64,000 nt of DNA from Micromonospora saelicesensis (lineage in GTDB: Bacteria; Actinomycetota; Actinomycetes; Mycobacteriales; Micromonosporaceae), in NCBI RefSeq assembly GCF_900091575.1, contig NZ_FMCR01000001.1, positions 1,054,001 through 1,118,000 of the forward strand, read 5' to 3'. The notes under the pieces were generated by a model. It ran no database searches and was not told the origin of the DNA. It saw only the letters and a program-made list of their open reading frames with translations. This document shows positions 10,181 through 18,885 of the stretch, in pieces; within the stretch, counting starts at the first letter, position 1, and every line of letters starts with the position of its first letter. Made by a program: the position numbers and the translations under genes.

Positions 10181-11836
10181 TCAGTCGGTCGACTTCTCGT
10201 CGGTCGGCGAGACCAGGACCACCTTGCGGCGACGGGTGAGCACCAGCAGCGCCCCACCGACCAGCAGGATGATCACGCCGATGCCACCGATCAGGCCGAC
10301 CTGCACACCGGTCACCGGCAGGCCGCCACCGCCCGGGCCACCACCGGCGGAACCACCACCGGTACCCGGCGAGACGGTCGTACCCGGCGTCGTCGTACCG
10401 CTCGGGATCGGCGTCGGAGTGGCCGTGGCGGTCGGGGTGACCGTCGCGGTCGGGTTGACCGTCGGCGTCGCGGTCGGGATGACCGTCGCGGTCGGCGTGA
10501 CCGTCGGCGTCTCCGTTGCGGTCGTGGTCGGGGTCGGCGTAACCGTGGGCGTCTCCGTCGGAGTGATCGTCGGGGTCGGCGTCTCCGTCGGCGTAGGCGT
10601 CTCCGTCGGAGTGACCGTCGGCGTCGGGGTCGGCGTCTCCGTCGGCGTAGGCGTCTCCGTCGGAGTGACCGTCGGGGTCGGCGTAGGCGTCTCCGTCGGG
10701 GTTGGCGTCTCCGTCGGAGTGACCGTCGGCGTCGGCGTCGGCGACTCGGTCGGGGTGACCGTCGGGGTCGGCGTCGGCGACTCGGTCGGAGTGACCGTCG
10801 GCGTCGGCGTCGGCGACTCGGTCGGGGTGGCCGTCGGCGTGGGCGTCGGGTCGACGGCCAGGTCGACGAAGACGTCGAAGATCGCCTGGTTGTCACCCTC
10901 GTCGATCTCGGTGAAGGCCTTCCGCTGGGCGGTGCTCGCCCGCCGCGGCTGCTCCTCGGGCTTGCCGGCTGCTGCGTCCAGGCCGTGCGCCACCAGCTCG
11001 CCGACCCGCAGCACCGGCTCGGTGACGTCCTTGCCGACGGTCACCTTGATGTCCGCCGTGTAGTAGTCACCGGGCCGGATCACCGCACCGTCGTCCTGGC
11101 AGAGCGCCTGAGCGACGCCGAAGGTCTGCGTGGTGCACGTGTCCGGCAGGGTGTCGAAGGTGACGCCCGCCGGCAGGGTGAGCACGTAGGCGAGGCCGGT
11201 GGCCTTGCGGCTGCCGTCGTTGTAGACCGCCCAGTCGACCGGCACCGTCTCGCCAGGCCGCACCGGCCGAAGGTCGGGGTCGTCACCGTTGACGCCGTTC
11301 ACGACGACGTTCGCGTTGACGTCCTGCACCCAACTGGTCAGGTCGTACCCGGGCTCGGTGACGGTGATGTCGTGCTCGACCTTGTTGTCTTCCTCGTTGG
11401 GGTCCTCGGTCGCCGAGCGGAGAGTGACCACCAGGGTGCCGGCTGCGCCCTTACCACCGGTGGAGAAGATCGGGATACCGAAGTCCTCGCTGGTGCCGGC
11501 CGCCAGGTCGCCGAGACGGCAGGTGAACTTCTTGCCGTTCACCCGGCAGCCGTCGGGCACCACGACCCGGACCTTGTTCGTCTTCAGCTTGCTGGTGTCC
11601 ACAGTGTAACTGACACCCTTGGCGTCTTCCTTGCTCCGGGTGTTGTCGACCGAGAACTTGAACGGCTTGCTCTTGGCCTCGGTGACACCCTTGGCCAGGT
11701 TGTAGCTGAGTGGCACCAGAGCCAGATCGGCCTCCTCGGCCGCCAGCACCGGAGCGGCCACGGCGGCGATGCCGCCGGCCGCGAGCAGCGCCACGACACT
11801 GGCGCGCACCAGCGTCGATCGGTGGAACGCTGTCAT
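10181..11836 (-). CDS. Secreted LPXTG-anchored protein with Pro-Thr stalk
   Basis: A 551-aa surface protein. The signal peptide covers about residues 1-32 (hydrophobic core VRASVVALLAAGG, cleavage after VLAA). The ectodomain, to about residue 325, resembles CARDB/DUF11-type beta-sandwich repeats (GETVPVDWAVYNDG, LPAGVTFDTLP). About 150 residues of PTPTVTPTESPTP-type repeat form a stalk. The C-terminus has the sortase signal LPVTG, a hydrophobic helix and an RRRK tail. Class A-type sorting to the wall is inferred; no sortase gene is in the window. It is paralogous to the next gene upstream. GGGGGA precedes the ATG. Confidence 0.88.
   Translation of the reverse strand: MTAFHRSTLVRASVVALLAAGGIAAVAAPVLAAEEADLALVPLSYNLAKGVTEAKSKPFKFSVDNTRSKEDAKGVSYTVDTSKLKTNKVRVVVPDGCRVNGKKFTCRLGDLAAGTSEDFGIPIFSTGGKGAAGTLVVTLRSATEDPNEEDNKVEHDITVTEPGYDLTSWVQDVNANVVVNGVNGDDPDLRPVRPGETVPVDWAVYNDGSRKATGLAYVLTLPAGVTFDTLPDTCTTQTFGVAQALCQDDGAVIRPGDYYTADIKVTVGKDVTEPVLRVGELVAHGLDAAAGKPEEQPRRASTAQRKAFTEIDEGDNQAIFDVFVDLAVDPTPTPTATPTESPTPTPTVTPTESPTPTPTVTPTESPTPTPTVTPTETPTPTETPTPTPTVTPTETPTPTETPTPTPTVTPTETPTPTETPTPTITPTETPTVTPTPTTTATETPTVTPTATVIPTATPTVNPTATVTPTATATPTPIPSGTTTPGTTVSPGTGGGSAGGGPGGGGLPVTGVQVGLIGGIGVIILLVGGALLVLTRRRKVVLVSPTDEKSTD
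10391..10852. repeat. Tandem repeat coding the Pro-Thr stalk
   Basis: About 460 bases of short imperfect tandem units (for example GTCGGCGTCTCCGTCGG), each coding PTPTxTPTE/S-type peptides on the minus strand. All six frames stay largely open here, which produces spurious Val-Gly-rich frames on the plus strand. Length variation between strains would be expected. Confidence 0.8.
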
Positions 11837-11954
11837 CAGTCCCCCGGGGGTAGGGAAGAAAGAATGGTTGCGGAACGAGCGGACGCTATCGGAGGCTGAT
11901 CTTCCCCGCCAGCAGGCGGAGCCGTTTTCATCCGTCCGGTCCGAGCTGGGCAGA

Positions 11955-11992
11955 CAGTACGGGCGGGATGGTCACCCATCCCGCCCGTACTG
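11955..11992 (-). terminator. Strong hairpin terminator
   Basis: A perfect 17-bp stem (CAGTACGGGCGGGATGG and its complement) with the loop TCAC, 46 bases beyond the stop of the second LPXTG gene. It separates the two paralogues. Confidence 0.8.
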
Positions 11993-12037
11993 CCGTGCGT
12001 TATATGAACGACCCTCATGGGTCGATGGAGGACCTCC

Positions 12038-13273
12038 TCAGCCGGCCGTACGCTCGTCGCCCGGCGTTACCAGCACCACCCGACGCCGACGCGCGACCAG
12101 CACCATCACACCACCGGTGATCAGCACCGCCGCACCGATTCCGCCGATCAGACCCGCCTGCACACCGGTGACGGGCAGGCCGCCGCCGGAGCCACCCTGG
12201 CCACCCTGGCCGGGGTTGTCGCCGGGGTTGTCGCCGCCGCCGGAGCCAGCCTTGGCGGCCACGATGACCGCAAAGTCGTCCCGGTCGTCCGACGGGTCCA
12301 CGTCGGTGACACGCTCAGCCGCCGCCACCGCCTTGACGTTCTTGATCGCACTCCGGCGGGCCGCTGCGGGCACCGGGGTACCGACCGGGGCCACGCCGAG
12401 CGCCTTGGCGGCCAGCGAGCCGTCCGGCAGCGCGGCCGGAGCCGTCACGCCCGCCGCCACCGCGATCGGGAAGGTGATCAGCGCTCCGACGGCCTCGCCG
12501 AACAGGAATTCCTTGTCGGTGCAGGTCGCGGTGCGCTTGTCGGCGGAGTACTCGCAGGCCTCGTACTGCTCGGTGAAGGTGACGTCCTTCGGCAGTTGCA
12601 CAGTGAACTCGAGACCCTTGGCGATCCTGTCGCCCTGGTTGACGATCTCGCCGACGAAGACGGCATTGTCGCCCGCGTACAGCGGAGCCTGTTCCGTCAT
12701 CACGCCGTCGACCAGGCGGAGCGCGGTCTTGACGTCGGTCGCGATCACGCCCACGTCGACGCCGCTCTCGTTGCTGATGTCGATGCGAGCGGTGGCCGAG
12801 TTGTTGCCCGGTGTGGTGTCGCTCGGCGACTCGATGGTCACCGTGATCGGCGCAGAGTACGGCTCGTCGACTGCCACCGTCCGCTTGATCAGCACAATCG
12901 GCAGCTCAACGGTCTCCCCTGGCCCGGGGATGTCCTCCGGCGCCACGACACAGGTCCACAGCACGGGTTTGCTGGAGCCCTCGCCGCTACAGTCGCCGCC
13001 GGCCGGGAAGACCGCCATCGTGTCCCAATCGATCTGCGACGTGTCGGCCTTGACCACCAGTGCGCTCGGCGTGCCCGGGCCACTGTTGGTGACCTTGGCG
13101 AACGCCGTCTTGACCTGCTGTCCCTCGGCGACCTTCGTGCCGACGACGGCCTTGATCGAGAGGTCGGCACCGTCGGGTGCGGCAGTGGCTGGCGCGGCAG
13201 CCATCACGCACAGGCCGCCAGCAAGCAGCGCGACCGCGCCGAGCCGCGCCAACGGCCGGTTACGAAAAATCAT
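12038..13273 (-). CDS. Secreted LPXTG-anchored protein, short paralogue
   Basis: A 411-aa surface protein with a signal peptide (about 1-32, ending APATAA), a beta-rich ectodomain, a short Gly-rich linker (GGDNPGDNPGQGGQGG) in place of a Pro-Thr stalk, then LPVTG, a transmembrane helix and RRRR. The last 45 residues closely match those of the neighbour, starting LPVTGVQAGLIGGIGA against LPVTGVQVGLIGGIGV, which points to tandem duplication with divergence of the ectodomain. Function is unknown; a cell-wall-displayed structural or adhesive role is only an inference. It has its own terminator and probably its own promoter. Confidence 0.87.
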   Translation of the reverse strand: MIFRNRPLARLGAVALLAGGLCVMAAAPATAAPDGADLSIKAVVGTKVAEGQQVKTAFAKVTNSGPGTPSALVVKADTSQIDWDTMAVFPAGGDCSGEGSSKPVLWTCVVAPEDIPGPGETVELPIVLIKRTVAVDEPYSAPITVTIESPSDTTPGNNSATARIDISNESGVDVGVIATDVKTALRLVDGVMTEQAPLYAGDNAVFVGEIVNQGDRIAKGLEFTVQLPKDVTFTEQYEACEYSADKRTATCTDKEFLFGEAVGALITFPIAVAAGVTAPAALPDGSLAAKALGVAPVGTPVPAAARRSAIKNVKAVAAAERVTDVDPSDDRDDFAVIVAAKAGSGGGDNPGDNPGQGGQGGSGGGLPVTGVQAGLIGGIGAAVLITGGVMVLVARRRRVVLVTPGDERTAG

Positions 13274-13513
13274 GGAAGGCCCCCGCAGGCTAGAGAAAAG
13301 GTACGGGCGGGGACGTTAGCGGGCCTCGATCACTCCCGCCAGCCCCGACCTGGGCGAAGCCGGCCGGGATGCCGCGAGTGACTAGATTATTGTCCGGATT
13401 GATGGCGGTTGTTGTACCGGATCGACAGCGGCCGCCGGCACAAGATTCACCGAATCGACACCCGTGGGTGACCGTTCAGCTGGCGGGTCGTCGGATATCG
13501 CGGAGTCGAGCGG

Positions 13514-14704
13514 TCAGTGCGCGTCCACCAGCGGCAGGGACTTCCCCGCGCCACCGCCGGGCAGCGCGATCGAGGAGAAGTGCGACACCACCCGCTCGTC
13601 GGTCGGGTCGTCGGCCGGCGTGTGGTGCACGGCGAGCCGGTTGTAGAGGGTGTCGCGCTGCGCGGGGATCCGGTCCGCGGAGCGGATCATGCCGATCAGC
13701 TCGTGCAGGTTGGAGCGGTGCCGGGCACCGGCGGAGGAGATGACGTTCTCCTCCAGCATGATCGAGCCGAGGTCGTCCACGCCCATGTGCAACGAGAGCT
13801 GCCCGACGTCCTTGCCGGTGGTCAACCAGGACGCCTGCAGGTGCGGCACCGTCTCGAAGAAGAGGCGGGCCACCGCGACCAGGCGCAGGTATTCCAAGGT
13901 GGTCGCCTGGGTGCGGCCCTTCAGGTGGTTGTTCTCCGGCTGGTACGTCCACGGGATGAAGGACCGGAAACCGCGGGTGCGGTCCTGCACGTCACGGATC
14001 ATGCGCAGGTGCTCGATCCGCTCGGCGTGTGTCTCGCCGGTGCCCATCATCATGGTGGCGGTCGACTCGATGCCCTGCCGGTGGGCCAGCTCCATGACCT
14101 CCAGCCAACGCTCGCCCGACTCCTTGAGGGGGGCGATCGCCTTGCGGGGTCGCTCGGGCAGCATCTCCGCGCCGGCGCCGGCGATCGAGTCCAGGCCGGC
14201 GGTCTTGATCCGGGCGATGGCCTCGTCCAGGCTCACCCCGGAGACCTTGGCCATGTGCAGGATCTCGCTGGGGCCGATCGAGTGGATGACCAGCTGCGGG
14301 TACGCCTGCTTGACCGAGGAGAACAGCTCCTCGTAGTACTCCACGCCGTAGTCCGGGTGGTGCCCGCCCTGGAGCATCACCTGGGTGGCGCCCAGCTCGA
14401 CCGCCTCGCCGCACCGGCGCAGGATCTCCTCGGTCGGGTGGGTCCACCCTTCCTTGTGCTTGGGCGCCCGGTAGAACGCGCAGAACTTGCACGCCGTCAC
14501 GCAGACGTTCGTGTAGTTGATGTTGCGGTCGATCAGGTAGGTGACGACGTTGTCCGGGTAGCGCCGCCGACGCACCGCGTCCGCCGCCTCGCCCAACGCG
14601 TGGAAGGGCGCCTCGGTGTAGAGCAGCAGCGCCTCCTCGGGCGTGATCCGCCCGCCGTCCGCGCCGCGCTGCAGGATGTCGTCGATCTCCCGGCTCACCG
14701 TCAC
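13514..14704 (-). CDS. mqnC: Cyclic dehypoxanthinyl futalosine synthase
   Basis: Radical SAM enzyme of the futalosine menaquinone pathway, converting dehypoxanthine futalosine to its cyclic form; 396 aa. The radical SAM cluster motif is CVTACKFC (about residues 68-75). The flanking NVVTYLIDRNINYTNVC, the substrate-region GGHHPDYG and a C-terminal LGSIMLEENVISSAG are typical of MqnC. The start is GTG (MTVSREID). It is followed on the same strand, after 240 bases, by an LPXTG gene, so it appears monocistronic. Together with mqnA, mqnE and the later decarboxylase genes it shows which menaquinone route the organism uses. Confidence 0.95.
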   Translation of the reverse strand: MTVSREIDDILQRGADGGRITPEEALLLYTEAPFHALGEAADAVRRRRYPDNVVTYLIDRNINYTNVCVTACKFCAFYRAPKHKEGWTHPTEEILRRCGEAVELGATQVMLQGGHHPDYGVEYYEELFSSVKQAYPQLVIHSIGPSEILHMAKVSGVSLDEAIARIKTAGLDSIAGAGAEMLPERPRKAIAPLKESGERWLEVMELAHRQGIESTATMMMGTGETHAERIEHLRMIRDVQDRTRGFRSFIPWTYQPENNHLKGRTQATTLEYLRLVAVARLFFETVPHLQASWLTTGKDVGQLSLHMGVDDLGSIMLEENVISSAGARHRSNLHELIGMIRSADRIPAQRDTLYNRLAVHHTPADDPTDERVVSHFSSIALPGGGAGKSLPLVDAH

Positions 14705-14828
14705 GCCCCCGAGCCTACGCCGACGACGCGCCCCTACCGGGAGGGGTGCTCATGGCTGTGATTCGCTCCGCACATCCTTGATCGGGCTGGTACCGGGATC
14801 TCGACGAGGTCGAGCTGCGCCCTTTCCG

Positions 14829-14897
14829 CGATCTTGCACTTGCTGTGACGGCATAGGGGGCGTTCCGCGCATCTCGGCGACCGAAACTGCAAGATCG
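14829..14897. repeat. Intergenic inverted repeat (REP-like)
   Basis: Ten-base arms CGATCTTGCA and TGCAAGATCG are separated by 49 bases. They lie in the 356-base gene-free stretch 14705-15060 between mqnC and the sigma-factor operon. The rest of that stretch holds only the terminator at 14966-14999. The arms look like a dispersed actinobacterial intergenic repeat, but no second copy was identified in this window. Confidence 0.5.
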
Positions 14898-14965
14898 ACG
14901 CGGGCGGGGCGATCCCGCTTCCCGCGCCGAGATTGGCGCCCCTCGGCCGTGCGGACAACCAGAAG

Positions 14966-14999
14966 ACGGTGCGGGCCGCCTGGAGGCGGCCCGCACCGT
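14966..14999 (-). terminator. Hairpin terminator of the sigma-factor operon
   Basis: A perfect 15-bp stem (ACGGTGCGGGCCGCC and its complement) with the loop TGGA, about 60 bases beyond the stop of the membrane protein gene at 15061. Confidence 0.8.
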
Positions 15000-15060
15000 T
15001 ACCGAACGCCGGGCGCGTTACGCCCGTCTGCCGGAATGCTGGCGGGTGGGAGTTCCCGGC

Positions 15061-16206
15061 CTACAGGTCGGCCTTCGTCACGCGGGAGGATTCGTACGTC
15101 GTGGAGGACTGGGGGAGGCCCGGCACGGTGGAGACCTCCTTGACCAGCATGCCGGTCTTGGCGTCGATGGTCAGCACCTCGCTGACCCCGCCGCCGAACA
15201 CCTCGGGGCCAGCGGTGATCGTCAGCGTGGCCTTGCCGTGGGTGGTCGAGTTCTTGACGCTGACCGCGGAGATGGTGGACAGCAGACGCAACACACCAGC
15301 CCGGACCTGCGTGTTGCCGTCGCCAGCGGACAGCGCTTGGGTGCTGAACGTCCACAGGGCGTTGTCGAAGTGCCGCTGAACGGCCTGGGGGCTGTACGGC
15401 TTCGGCTCGGCGTTGCCGCCCTTCTGCTTGATAATCACCTGGGCCGCCGCCTGCTGCTTGTCCCACACCGCCTTCTGCGCTGCGGGGTCGAGGCCCACCA
15501 GCGGATCCTTGGCCGCCTTGAGCATCTGGGTCCGGCCGTCGGCCGGGCTGATGTCCGCCGCGGCGACGGCTGCCTTGAGGAGCGGAGCGTAGCCGCCGTC
15601 CGTCATCTGGTCCTGATGACGGGCGATCGCACGCTTGATGTCCTGCACGCTGTTGCCCGTATAGATCGCGTGACCGTCGGTGTACAGTGTGTAGACGACC
15701 TGCATGGTCTTGGTGCCGTGGACCTGCGTCGCCTTCACCAGCCACGCGTCGCCCGCCGACGGGGTGACCGTCGTGATGGACCCGGCCAGGGTCATCAGCG
15801 GTGCGCGCTCGGCGGACCCGTCGACGGTGGTCGAAGCCGAGGTGGCGGCCGACGAATCCTTGCCGGCCTCCAAGCCCCCGGTCGCCGGCGAGTTGAGCAC
15901 CACAGCGACGACTGCCGCCGCGGCGGCAACCCCCACCCCGGCGCCGATGCCCAGTCGGCCCGCGATACCGATCCGGCGGCGGCGCTGAATCGCCGGGCTG
16001 GATTCGTGGTCCCGCGTGGTTGTCGTCGTTTCCATGGTTGAAGTCGCCTCCATAGTCGTGCCCTCCGCTGATATCGCGCCCTGCAGCCGCACGGTTCCGG
16101 GGTCGGCCATAGCCGCCCGCAGCACCGCCCGCGCCCGCTGATACGCCTCCGGGCGCAGTGGTTCTGCGCTGCCCAACGCACCGACCAGATCGAGCTCGTC
16201 TGTCAT
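15061..16206 (-). CDS. CU044_5270-type membrane protein paired with an ECF sigma factor
   Basis: A 381-aa single-pass protein. The cytoplasmic N-terminus (about 1-70) contains MTDELDLVGALGSAEPL, which resembles the short regulatory segments seen in such sigma-factor partners. One transmembrane helix follows (GVGVAAAAAVVAVVLN, about 77-95), then an extracytoplasmic domain of about 280 residues. Start chosen at the ATG overlapping the sigma-factor stop (ATGA). Family naming is from memory and moderate in confidence. An anti-sigma or signal-sensing role is inferred from the operon. No zinc-anti-sigma HxxxCxxC motif is seen. Confidence 0.75.
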   Translation of the reverse strand: MTDELDLVGALGSAEPLRPEAYQRARAVLRAAMADPGTVRLQGAISAEGTTMEATSTMETTTTTRDHESSPAIQRRRRIGIAGRLGIGAGVGVAAAAAVVAVVLNSPATGGLEAGKDSSAATSASTTVDGSAERAPLMTLAGSITTVTPSAGDAWLVKATQVHGTKTMQVVYTLYTDGHAIYTGNSVQDIKRAIARHQDQMTDGGYAPLLKAAVAAADISPADGRTQMLKAAKDPLVGLDPAAQKAVWDKQQAAAQVIIKQKGGNAEPKPYSPQAVQRHFDNALWTFSTQALSAGDGNTQVRAGVLRLLSTISAVSVKNSTTHGKATLTITAGPEVFGGGVSEVLTIDAKTGMLVKEVSTVPGLPQSSTTYESSRVTKADL

Positions 16207-16775
16207 CGGTGTCTCTCCTTCGCGCTGTTGCGGTCCTTCAGAAGCGCGGATACTCCCGGCGCGTCGCGCAATGCCGTCCTGGCCTGGCTCAGCAGCCGCC
16301 GCGCGGTGCCGGCCGGTATGCCGAGTGCCCGCGCGGCGTCGGCTGCGGTCAGGTCCTCCCAGGCGACGAGCCTCAGGACCTCCCGCTCTTCGGGTTTGAG
16401 CCGCGTCAGGGCCGACCGGAGCACCGCCCGGGCGTCCACGCCGAGGTCCACCGCCGACCACGGATCCCATCCAGTAGCCACGTCCGGTACGTCCGCGACC
16501 AGGTCCTCGGCCGGCCGGGACCGCCAGTAGCGCCGCAAGCGATTCAATGCCACCCCGTACAGCCACGGCCGCGCATCGTTGTACGACCGGTCGTACAACC
16601 GCCGCGACTCGAACGCCGCAACCCAAACCTCGCCCAGGAGGTCCTCAGCCGCATCCCGCCCCGCCCGGCGAACGAGGTACGAACCGACAGCGGCCTCATG
16701 ACGCTCGACCACCTCCACGAAGGCGTCGACATCGCCATCCAGCGACCGGCCTATCAAATCCGCATCCGAAGCCAT
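16203..16775 (-). CDS. ECF-type RNA polymerase sigma factor
   Basis: A 190-aa sigma-70 family factor with only regions 2 and 4. Region 2 includes DAAEDLLGEVWVAAF and ARPWLYGVALNRL; region 4 includes LTRLKPEEREVLRLVAWEDL and the helix-turn-helix ADAARALGIPAGTARRLLSQ. Start chosen at MASDADLIG, which has GGAGGGCC immediately upstream; an ATG five codons earlier lies within that ribosome-binding site. It directs transcription of an unknown regulon. It is translationally coupled to the downstream membrane protein, its probable regulator. Confidence 0.92.
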   Translation of the reverse strand: MASDADLIGRSLDGDVDAFVEVVERHEAAVGSYLVRRAGRDAAEDLLGEVWVAAFESRRLYDRSYNDARPWLYGVALNRLRRYWRSRPAEDLVADVPDVATGWDPWSAVDLGVDARAVLRSALTRLKPEEREVLRLVAWEDLTAADAARALGIPAGTARRLLSQARTALRDAPGVSALLKDRNSAKERHR

Positions 16776-16979
16776 GGCCCTCCTCGGCAAAGTCGGCGCT
16801 TCAACCTGTCATTGCCGATCAGGCGGGAAAGTGTTCAGGCGCCGAGGTCCGAGGGCGAGCGGTGTCGTCGCCGCACCTGCTCCGCGGATTGGCCGTCGAA
16901 GTCGCTTTCAGGTCGCCCCGCCCCGCGTCGCTTTGACGCCCGAAAGGACTGCCCTGGGTGCTCCGAACCGCTCGGGAAC

Positions 16980-17101
16980 TGGTCAAATGCCTTGGCAGCG
17001 CAGCGGCGGGGACGGCGTTCAGGTCGTGGGCCGCGCCGGGCAGCGCGGCCGAAGCCCAGACGAGACGCCCGGCGGTGTCGGCGATGACCTGGACGCAGGT
17101 G
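16980..17101 (-). pseudogene. Relic of an IS5-type DDE transposase
   Basis: On the minus strand one frame reads VQVIADTAGRLVWASAAL followed by PGAAHDL, which matches the catalytic-core region of IS5-family DDE_Tnp_4 transposases. The reading frame is lost on both sides: a stop lies about 20 codons upstream, and a shift near 16995 would be needed to reach AKAFDQF. Nothing else in the gene-free stretch 16776-17257 looks coding. No terminal inverted repeats or target duplication were seen, so this is an old fragment and not a functional element. Confidence 0.6.
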
Positions 17102-17257
17102 GGCCAGGGCGAGCAGGGCCTGGCGGCCCGGGTTCAGCCGCTGACCTGCAAGATCAGGTTGGAAAAGGCTCAACGGTTGGGCGCAGTGGATCCGCGTCCG
17201 GAGCGATCAGCCACCTCAGGCGCTCCGGACGAAGCTCCTGGACGGGGTCTGAGTGGG

Positions 17258-18367
17258 TCAGGCGTCGTAGTCGACGGTGAGCCTGTCGGTGGTGGGGCTG
17301 GACTGGCAGGTCAGCACGTAGCCGGCGGCCAGTTCGTCGGGCTCCAGCGCGTAGTTCCGGGCCATCGTGACCGCGCCGTCGACGACCTTCGCCTTGCAGG
17401 TCGAGCAGACACCACCCTTGCAGGCGTACGGCAGCTCGCCCCGGACCTTCAGCGCGGCGTCCAGCACCCGTTCCTCGCGACCCATGGTGAAGCTCGACGA
17501 CCGGCCGTCCAGCACGATGGTCACCTCGGCCCCGGCGCCCGCCTGGTCGACGGGTCGGCGCACCGGCTCCGGCGGCGTGTCGACGTGGAACAGCTCGGTG
17601 TGCACCGCCGACTCGGGCAGCCCGCGTGCGGTCAGCACGTCCCGGACGTCGACCACCATGCCGTACGGGCCGCAGAGGAACCACTCCTCGATCAGGTCGC
17701 CCGGCACGATGGTGCCCAGCAACCGGCCGAGCCGCTCGGCGTCGATCCGACCGGAGAGCAGCGGCGACTCGCCCTGTTCCCGGGAGAGGACGTGCACCAG
17801 GTGCAGCCGGGTGGGGTAACGGTCCTTCAGGTCGGCCAACTCCTCGGCGAACATCACCGTGTTCGCCGTGCGGTTGCCGTACACCAGGGTGAAGGTGCTG
17901 GCCGGCTCGACGGCCAGGGCGGTCGCGACCAGCCCGAGCACCGGGGTGATCCCGGAGCCGGCGACGACCGCGCCGTAGTGCCGCGCGCGATCCGGCGCGA
18001 ACGCCGTGGTGAAGGTGCCCAGCGGCGGCAGCACCTCGACGGTGTCGCCGCCGCGCAGCGCCCCGCAGGCGAACGCCGAGAAGGCGCCGCCGGGGATCTC
18101 CCGCACCCCGATCCGCAACCGGCCGTGCCGGGCCAGGTCGTCGGGAGTGGAGCAGATCGAGTACGACCGGCGCACGTCCGTGCCGTCCTCCGCAGCTCGC
18201 CGCACGGTGAGGTGCTGGCCGGCGCGGAACGCGAAAGTCTCCCGCAGGTCCTCGGGTACGGCGAAGGTCACCGCCACTGAGTCGTCGGTGAGCCGGTCGA
18301 CGGCGGCGACGGACAACGGGTGGAAGACCGGCCGGCGGCGAACCGGGCGGGTGATGGTGACAGTCAC
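17258..18367 (-). CDS. paaE: 1,2-phenylacetyl-CoA epoxidase subunit E (reductase)
   Basis: Electron-transfer subunit of the phenylacetyl-CoA ring epoxidase, 369 aa. It has an N-terminal FAD domain (RAGQHLTVRR and RRSYSICS), an NAD(P)H domain (VVAGSGITPVLGL, CGPYGMV) and a C-terminal plant-type [2Fe-2S] ferredoxin (CKGGVCSTCKAKV and a later Cys). Start chosen at the GTG overlapping the paaD stop (GTGA); a longer frame upstream is a shadow of paaD and paaC. It is last in the paaABCDE operon. It passes electrons from NADPH to the di-iron centre of PaaA. Confidence 0.95.
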   Translation of the reverse strand: MTVTITRPVRRRPVFHPLSVAAVDRLTDDSVAVTFAVPEDLRETFAFRAGQHLTVRRAAEDGTDVRRSYSICSTPDDLARHGRLRIGVREIPGGAFSAFACGALRGGDTVEVLPPLGTFTTAFAPDRARHYGAVVAGSGITPVLGLVATALAVEPASTFTLVYGNRTANTVMFAEELADLKDRYPTRLHLVHVLSREQGESPLLSGRIDAERLGRLLGTIVPGDLIEEWFLCGPYGMVVDVRDVLTARGLPESAVHTELFHVDTPPEPVRRPVDQAGAGAEVTIVLDGRSSSFTMGREERVLDAALKVRGELPYACKGGVCSTCKAKVVDGAVTMARNYALEPDELAAGYVLTCQSSPTTDRLTVDYDA

Positions 18368-18885
18368 AGTGCCTTCAGGTGGTCGAAGGGTTCGGAGCAG
18401 GAACGGCACCGCCACAGCGCCTTGCACGCGGTGGAACCGAACCGGCTGACCTGCTCGGTCTCCGGCGAACCGCACTGCGGGCAGCGGACCGCGAGCGTCA
18501 GCGACACGACGCCGGCGGTGCGCACCGGGGCCGGCGGGGCGATCCCGGCGGCGGCGAGCTTGGCCCGCCCACCCTCGGAGATCCAGTCGGTGCTCCACGG
18601 TGGGCTGTAGACGGTCCGGACCTCCGCGTCCGGGTGGCCGGCAGCGGTGAGCGCGCGGCGGATGTCCGCCCGGATCACATCCATCGCCGGGCAGCCGGTG
18701 TAGGTCGGGGTGATGGTGACGGTGACCCGGCCACTGGCCGGATCCTCCTCGACCGCCCGCAGGATGCCCAGCTCGTCGATGGTGATGACCCGGATCTCCG
18801 GGTCCACGACGCTCGCGGCGGCCTCCCGTGCGCTCGCCCCGCCGGTGCCGTTCGCGATCGTGGGGCTCGCGCTCCTCGCGCTCAC
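18364..18885 (-). CDS. paaD: 1,2-phenylacetyl-CoA epoxidase subunit D
   Basis: Fe-S/maturation-type subunit of the phenylacetyl-CoA epoxidase operon, 173 aa. The DUF59/MIP18 domain is at about residues 28-110 (VVDPEIRVITIDELGILR, TPTYTGCPAMD), followed by a C-terminal four-cysteine zinc-ribbon-like segment (CPQCGSPE ... CRSC). The start is uncertain: two adjacent GTG codons overlap the paaC stop, and the first 27 or so residues are encoded by a SARSAS-type repeat sequence and not by conserved family sequence. Operon position between paaC and paaE supports the call. Confidence 0.92.
   Translation of the reverse strand: MSARSASPTIANGTGGASAREAAASVVDPEIRVITIDELGILRAVEEDPASGRVTVTITPTYTGCPAMDVIRADIRRALTAAGHPDAEVRTVYSPPWSTDWISEGGRAKLAAAGIAPPAPVRTAGVVSLTLAVRCPQCGSPETEQVSRFGSTACKALWRCRSCSEPFDHLKAL

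Noticed and set aside
10224..11063. Long plus-strand frame rich in Val-Gly repeats
   Set aside because: It is antisense to the Pro-Thr stalk of the LPXTG protein; the repeat keeps all frames open. The minus-strand protein has a signal peptide and sorting signal.
16835..17173. 112-residue minus-strand frame starting MSLFQPDL
   Set aside because: It reads the transposase relic in the wrong frame and is Arg-rich, as expected for a GC shadow; the neighbouring frame carries the transposase-like match.
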